NCBI GenBank assembly: GCA_030608725.1
Contig: JAUWDP010000053.1
Span: 1-7,184 of the forward strand
Source of the DNA: Candidatus Bathyarchaeota archaeon
GTDB taxonomy: Archaea; Thermoproteota; Bathyarchaeia; TCS64
DNA length: 7,184 bases
Direction of reading: 5' to 3'
The position numbers were made by a program, and so were the translations under genes. Below the pieces are notes generated by a model. It was not told the DNA's origin. It saw only the letters and a program-made list of their open reading frames with translations, and made no database searches. Of the stretch, positions 5,181-7,184 are shown piece after piece (the first letter of the stretch is position 1; each line of letters begins with the position of its first letter).

Positions 5181-5219
5181 CTCCGTCTCCCTCCACTTTC
5201 ACCCACCTCTCCTACCCTC
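5181..5219 (+). other. Pyrimidine-rich tract upstream of radA
   Basis: Of 39 plus-strand bases only five are purines (5185, 5195, 5201, 5205, 5214). The tract lies in the 189-bp gap between the divergent surface-protein and radA genes, upstream of the radA TATA box. I find no convincing reading frame or RNA fold in it. It may be spacer DNA or an element that affects promoter structure. Confidence 0.4.
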
Positions 5220-5235
5220 ACATAACTACGTTTCC

Positions 5236-5254
5236 CTTATATCCCGGAAACCGG
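5236..5254 (+). promoter_or_regulatory. radA promoter with adjoining CCGG-AAA-CCGG dyad
   Basis: TTATAT (5237-5242) is a TATA-like element that predicts transcription from about 5262-5265, only slightly upstream of the SD GAGGAG (5265-5270). Directly after it lies CCGG-AAA-CCGG (5244-5254), an inverted repeat between TATA box and start site, where a repressor could act. Binding is not shown. Confidence 0.5.
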
Positions 5255-5277
5255 AGTTCGCACCGAGGAGAGATAAC

Positions 5278-6228
5278 TTGACTGAAGTACTTGAGCCCGG
5301 GACCCTGAAGGGAGTCGCGAGCACCACCGTCAACAAGCTCCTGAAGGCGGGCTTCACCACCGTTAAGGCCATAGCCGTCACCCCCGCCAGGGAGATAGCG
5401 GACGTCGCCGGGATGGGAAGTGACACCGCCCTGAAGGTCTGCCGCCTCGCCAGGATGCACGTCGACCCCGGGTTCATCCCCGCACTGGAGGTGCTGGAGA
5501 TGAGGAAGAGCATGCTCAAATGCACCACCAGCTCCAGCGAGCTGGATCGCATCTTCGGCGGAGGAGTCGAGACGGGCTCCATCACCGAGCTCATCGGAGA
5601 GTTCGGCTCAGGGAAGACCCAGATCTGCTTCACCCTCAGCGTCAACGCCCAGCTCTCCCGGGAGGAGGGCGGCCTCGGCGGCAACGTCTGCGCCATAGAC
5701 ACCGAGGGCACCTTCATGCCCGAGCGCGTCATGCAGATAGCCCAGGAGAAAGGCCTGAACCCCGAGAAGATCCTGGAGGGCATCCTCGTCGCCAGGGCCT
5801 ACAACAGCGAGCACCAGGCCCTCCTCATCAGCAGCCTCCCCGAGCTCGTGGAGAGGAGCAACATCAAGCTCGTCATCGTCGACAGCATGATAGGCCACTT
5901 CAGGGGCGAGTACATCGGCCGCGCCAACCTCTCCATGCGCCAGCAGAAGCTCGCCAGCTGCCTCAGCCACCTCCTCAGGGTCGCCGAGGCCTTCAACGTC
6001 GCCATCGTCATCACCAACCAGGTCCTGGCCACCCCGGACACCATGTACGGGGACCCCAACAAGCCGACGGGCGGCCACGTCATGGCCCACGCCTGCACCC
6101 ACAGGGTCTTCCTCAGGAAGGGGAAGCAGAACACCCGCCTCGCCAGGGTCATCGACTCCCCCAGCCTCCCCGAGGAGAGGATCAGGTTCGCCATCACCGG
6201 CGCGGGCATCGTCGACGCGGAAGAGTAG
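5278..6228 (+). CDS. radA: DNA repair and recombination protein RadA
   Basis: At 316 residues this is a full-length archaeal RadA, the Rad51/RecA-family recombinase that forms ATP-dependent filaments on single-stranded DNA and drives strand exchange. An N-terminal helix-hairpin-helix domain (about 1-60, hairpin near DVAGMGSD 42-49) precedes the polymerisation motif FIPA (66-69, the F-x-x-A type). The ATPase core has Walker A GEFGSGKT (107-114), catalytic-Glu segment DTEGTF (141-146, E143) and Walker B LVIVD (198-202). It continues with the L1 region FRGEYIGR (208-215), L2 with GDPNKPTGGHVMAH (258-271), and the ATP-cap DSPSLPEE (293-300). Start is TTG, backed by GAGGAG 7 nt upstream; no ATG lies before the HhH domain. 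It has its own promoter and converges on the proteasome gene. Codons end mostly in C or G, which creates long false frames inside it. Identification is confident. Confidence 0.96.
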   Translation: MTEVLEPGTLKGVASTTVNKLLKAGFTTVKAIAVTPAREIADVAGMGSDTALKVCRLARMHVDPGFIPALEVLEMRKSMLKCTTSSSELDRIFGGGVETGSITELIGEFGSGKTQICFTLSVNAQLSREEGGLGGNVCAIDTEGTFMPERVMQIAQEKGLNPEKILEGILVARAYNSEHQALLISSLPELVERSNIKLVIVDSMIGHFRGEYIGRANLSMRQQKLASCLSHLLRVAEAFNVAIVITNQVLATPDTMYGDPNKPTGGHVMAHACTHRVFLRKGKQNTRLARVIDSPSLPEERIRFAITGAGIVDAEE

Positions 6229-6244
6229 GAACTACTCCCCTTTT
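6223..6244 (+). terminator. Hairpin plus T4 at the end of radA
   Basis: GAGTAG (6223-6228), GAA loop, CTACTC (6232-6237) forms a perfect 6-bp stem whose left arm contains the radA stop codon. It is followed by CCC and TTTT (6241-6244). It lies in the 40-bp gap before the end of the convergent proteasome gene. The T run is short, so efficiency is uncertain. Confidence 0.5.
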
Positions 6245-6268
6245 CAGTTATAGAAATGATAAGGTAAT

Positions 6269-6970
6269 CTACTGCATGTACTTGGCGACGACCTCGTCGG
6301 TCAGCCTCTTCATGGTCTTGGTCTCAGTCGGGATGACCGCGACCTTGACGACCGCCGACGTGAGTTCCTCGCCTGAGCCCTTCTCAACGGTCTTGATGGC
6401 CAGCTTTATGGCCTCGTCGAGGGACAGATCCTCCCTGTAGTTCTCCTCAAGATACCTGTTGGACTCCTCGGCGTTTCTGCCCAGAGCCCGAGCCCTGTAG
6501 CCCCTGTAGGAGCCGCTGGGGTCGGTTGTGAGGAGGTGGGGCCCGGTGGTGTCGACGCCGGCGAAGATCAGGCTCACCCCGAAGGGCCTGATGCCCCCGT
6601 GCTGGGTGTAGACCTGGATCTGGTCGCTCAGTGTGCCCACGAGTCCCTCTATGTCGGCGGGCTCGTCGTAGAGGAGCTTGTTGCTCTGGCAGAAGACCCG
6701 GCCCTTGTCGATTAGGACCCGTGCGTCGGAGCTGAGGCCAGCGATGGCGACGCCCGCGTGCTCGTCGATCTGGAATATCTTCCTGAACGTGCTGGTGTCC
6801 TCAAGGTTGCTCTCCGGGGTCTCGTTGGCCGCTAGGACCACGCCCTCCGGCGAGTGGATGCCCACTATGGGTGCCCCACGCTTCACGAGCTCCAGGGCGT
6901 ACTCGACCTGGTAGAGGCGCCCCTCGGGCGAGAATATGGTTATGGCGGCGTCGTACTGGTTTCCCCTCAT
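6269..6970 (-). CDS. psmA: 20S proteasome subunit alpha
   Basis: With the start at ATG 6970 the protein has 233 residues, usual for archaeal alpha subunits. The N-terminal alpha signature YDAAITIFSPEGRLYQVEYALE (6-27), which forms the gate and the H0 helix, comes first. The Ntn-hydrolase fold follows, with TFRKIFQID (61-69; K64 is probably the activator-pocket lysine), AGLSSDAR (77-84) and the late LLTTDPSGSYRGYRARALG (146-164). Seven alphas form each outer ring of the 20S particle, gate the chamber and dock unfolding ATPases such as PAN. The frame is open upstream to a possible start at 7045, but a strong TATA box at 7024-7016 lies inside that extension and the homologous sequence begins at 6970. 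The canonical YDR gate motif reads YDA here. No beta subunit or ATPase is in the window. Confidence 0.95.
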   Translation of the reverse strand: MRGNQYDAAITIFSPEGRLYQVEYALELVKRGAPIVGIHSPEGVVLAANETPESNLEDTSTFRKIFQIDEHAGVAIAGLSSDARVLIDKGRVFCQSNKLLYDEPADIEGLVGTLSDQIQVYTQHGGIRPFGVSLIFAGVDTTGPHLLTTDPSGSYRGYRARALGRNAEESNRYLEENYREDLSLDEAIKLAIKTVEKGSGEELTSAVVKVAVIPTETKTMKRLTDEVVAKYMQ

Positions 6971-7015
6971 CAACTTTGTAACCTTCCTTGAGCTTCGATA
7001 TGAAATGTAGCCAGC

Positions 7016-7024
7016 ATATATAAA
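7016..7024 (-). promoter_or_regulatory. TATA box for psmA
   Basis: The minus strand reads TTTATATAT at 7024-7016, about 46-54 bp upstream of ATG 6970. It predicts transcription near 6995 and a leader of about 25 nt with an SD-like GGAAGG (6988-6983). It is strong evidence against any start upstream of 6970. The element is nearly symmetrical and reads TATATAAA on the plus strand (7017-7024). Confidence 0.7.
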
Positions 7025-7088
7025 CGTCATTGAGGGCGGGGGCAACAGTCAAATAGGGTATGTTGAACGTTCTCAGCGGAGTTATTAC

Positions 7089-7184
7089 ATGGTGAAGACA
7101 AACAAGGAGAACCTCCTTGAGATCGCGCTGCAGGGCGAGATAACCCACACGGCGATCCCTTCCACCTACACCACCACCTGGGAC
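7089..7184 (+). CDS. Unidentified protein, N-terminal 32 codons (3' end outside window)
   Basis: ATG 7089 opens a frame that stays open to the right edge (32 codons, beginning MVKTNKENLLEIALQGEITH and ending in TTTWD). GGAG (7078-7081) stands 7 nt before the ATG, a good SD, and codon use is C/G-ending like the neighbouring genes, so translation is likely. The short peptide has one predicted helix (about 5-15) and no motif I recognise. It diverges from psmA with about 118 bp between the two start codons. Possible TATA elements are TATATAAA (7017-7024) and AAATAGGG (7051-7058). I give no function. Confidence 0.6.
   Translation, partial: MVKTNKENLLEIALQGEITHTAIPSTYTTTWD

Noticed and set aside
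5608..6102. Minus-strand frame antisense to radA, rich in Gly, Ala, Val and Glu
   Set aside because: A shadow of radA codon bias; no recognisable motif, and no promoter or SD of its own.
6262..6268. A GGTAAT half-site near the end of psmA as a fourth heat-shock operator
   Set aside because: Only one arm is present, no TATA box is near, and it lies in a convergent 3' region; likewise the single half-site near 346-351.
5520..6440. Long plus-strand frame inside and past radA, rich in Arg, His, Pro and Gln
   Set aside because: Its odd composition is what a C-rich third-position gene gives when read in another frame. radA in the correct frame has every RecA-family motif.
6971..7045. N-terminal extension of the proteasome alpha subunit to 7045
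   Set aside because: It would contain the TATA box at 7024-7016, and the family's conserved N-terminus begins at the ATG at 6970.

Overview
The window is archaeal chromosome. Core promoters are TATA-box type, Shine-Dalgarno (SD) motifs are clear, two genes start with TTG, and the information-processing genes are archaeal: RadA recombinase, proteasome alpha subunit and ribosomal protein eS25. From family knowledge, eS25 is typical of TACK and Asgard archaea and absent from most Euryarchaeota. A TACK or Asgard-type host is therefore my best inference, but the sequence alone does not prove it. I see no mobile element, CRISPR array, rRNA or tRNA.

Layout, left to right. (1) The 3' end of a GAF-domain gene (3-299). 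(2) A two-gene plus-strand unit: an ATP-grasp RimK/LysX/MptN-type amino-acid ligase (395-1267) and, 6 bp on, a TM1367-like cyclophilin-fold protein (1274-1648). (3) eS25 on the minus strand (1645-1950), whose stop codon shares a CTAG palindrome with the stop of the gene facing it. (4) A divergent intergenic region with one strong TATA element and three tandem TTACC-N4-GGTAA palindromes. It precedes a plus-strand heat-shock-type operon made of an ArsR-like winged-helix regulator (2074-2475) and an atypical small heat-shock protein (2487-3047). (5) Minus-strand MobA-type molybdenum-cofactor guanylyltransferase (3069-3686), and upstream of it a duplicated, sequon-rich, membrane-anchored surface protein (3778-5088). 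(6) radA on the plus strand (5278-6228), converging on the proteasome alpha gene on the minus strand (6269-6970). (7) The first 32 codons of an unidentified plus-strand gene (7089-7184).

The clearest functional unit is the regulator/sHsp operon. Its layout resembles the known archaeal heat-shock repressors Phr (Pyrococcus) and HSR1 (Archaeoglobus), which bind palindromes just downstream of the TATA box of their own operon. Here the array is three near-contiguous copies covering the stretch from the TATA box through the expected transcription start. Together with the proteasome alpha subunit about 4 kb away, the window has a proteostasis flavour, but no shared operator links the two loci.

The window is mostly well-understood genes. 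I did not find a wholly new multi-gene system. The parts most worth follow-up are the triple operator, the sHsp with no beta-6 loop or C-terminal IXI motif, and the surface protein, whose two modules align without gaps at an offset of 182 residues, keep matching glycosylation sequons, and differ by a paired Cys/Ala exchange.
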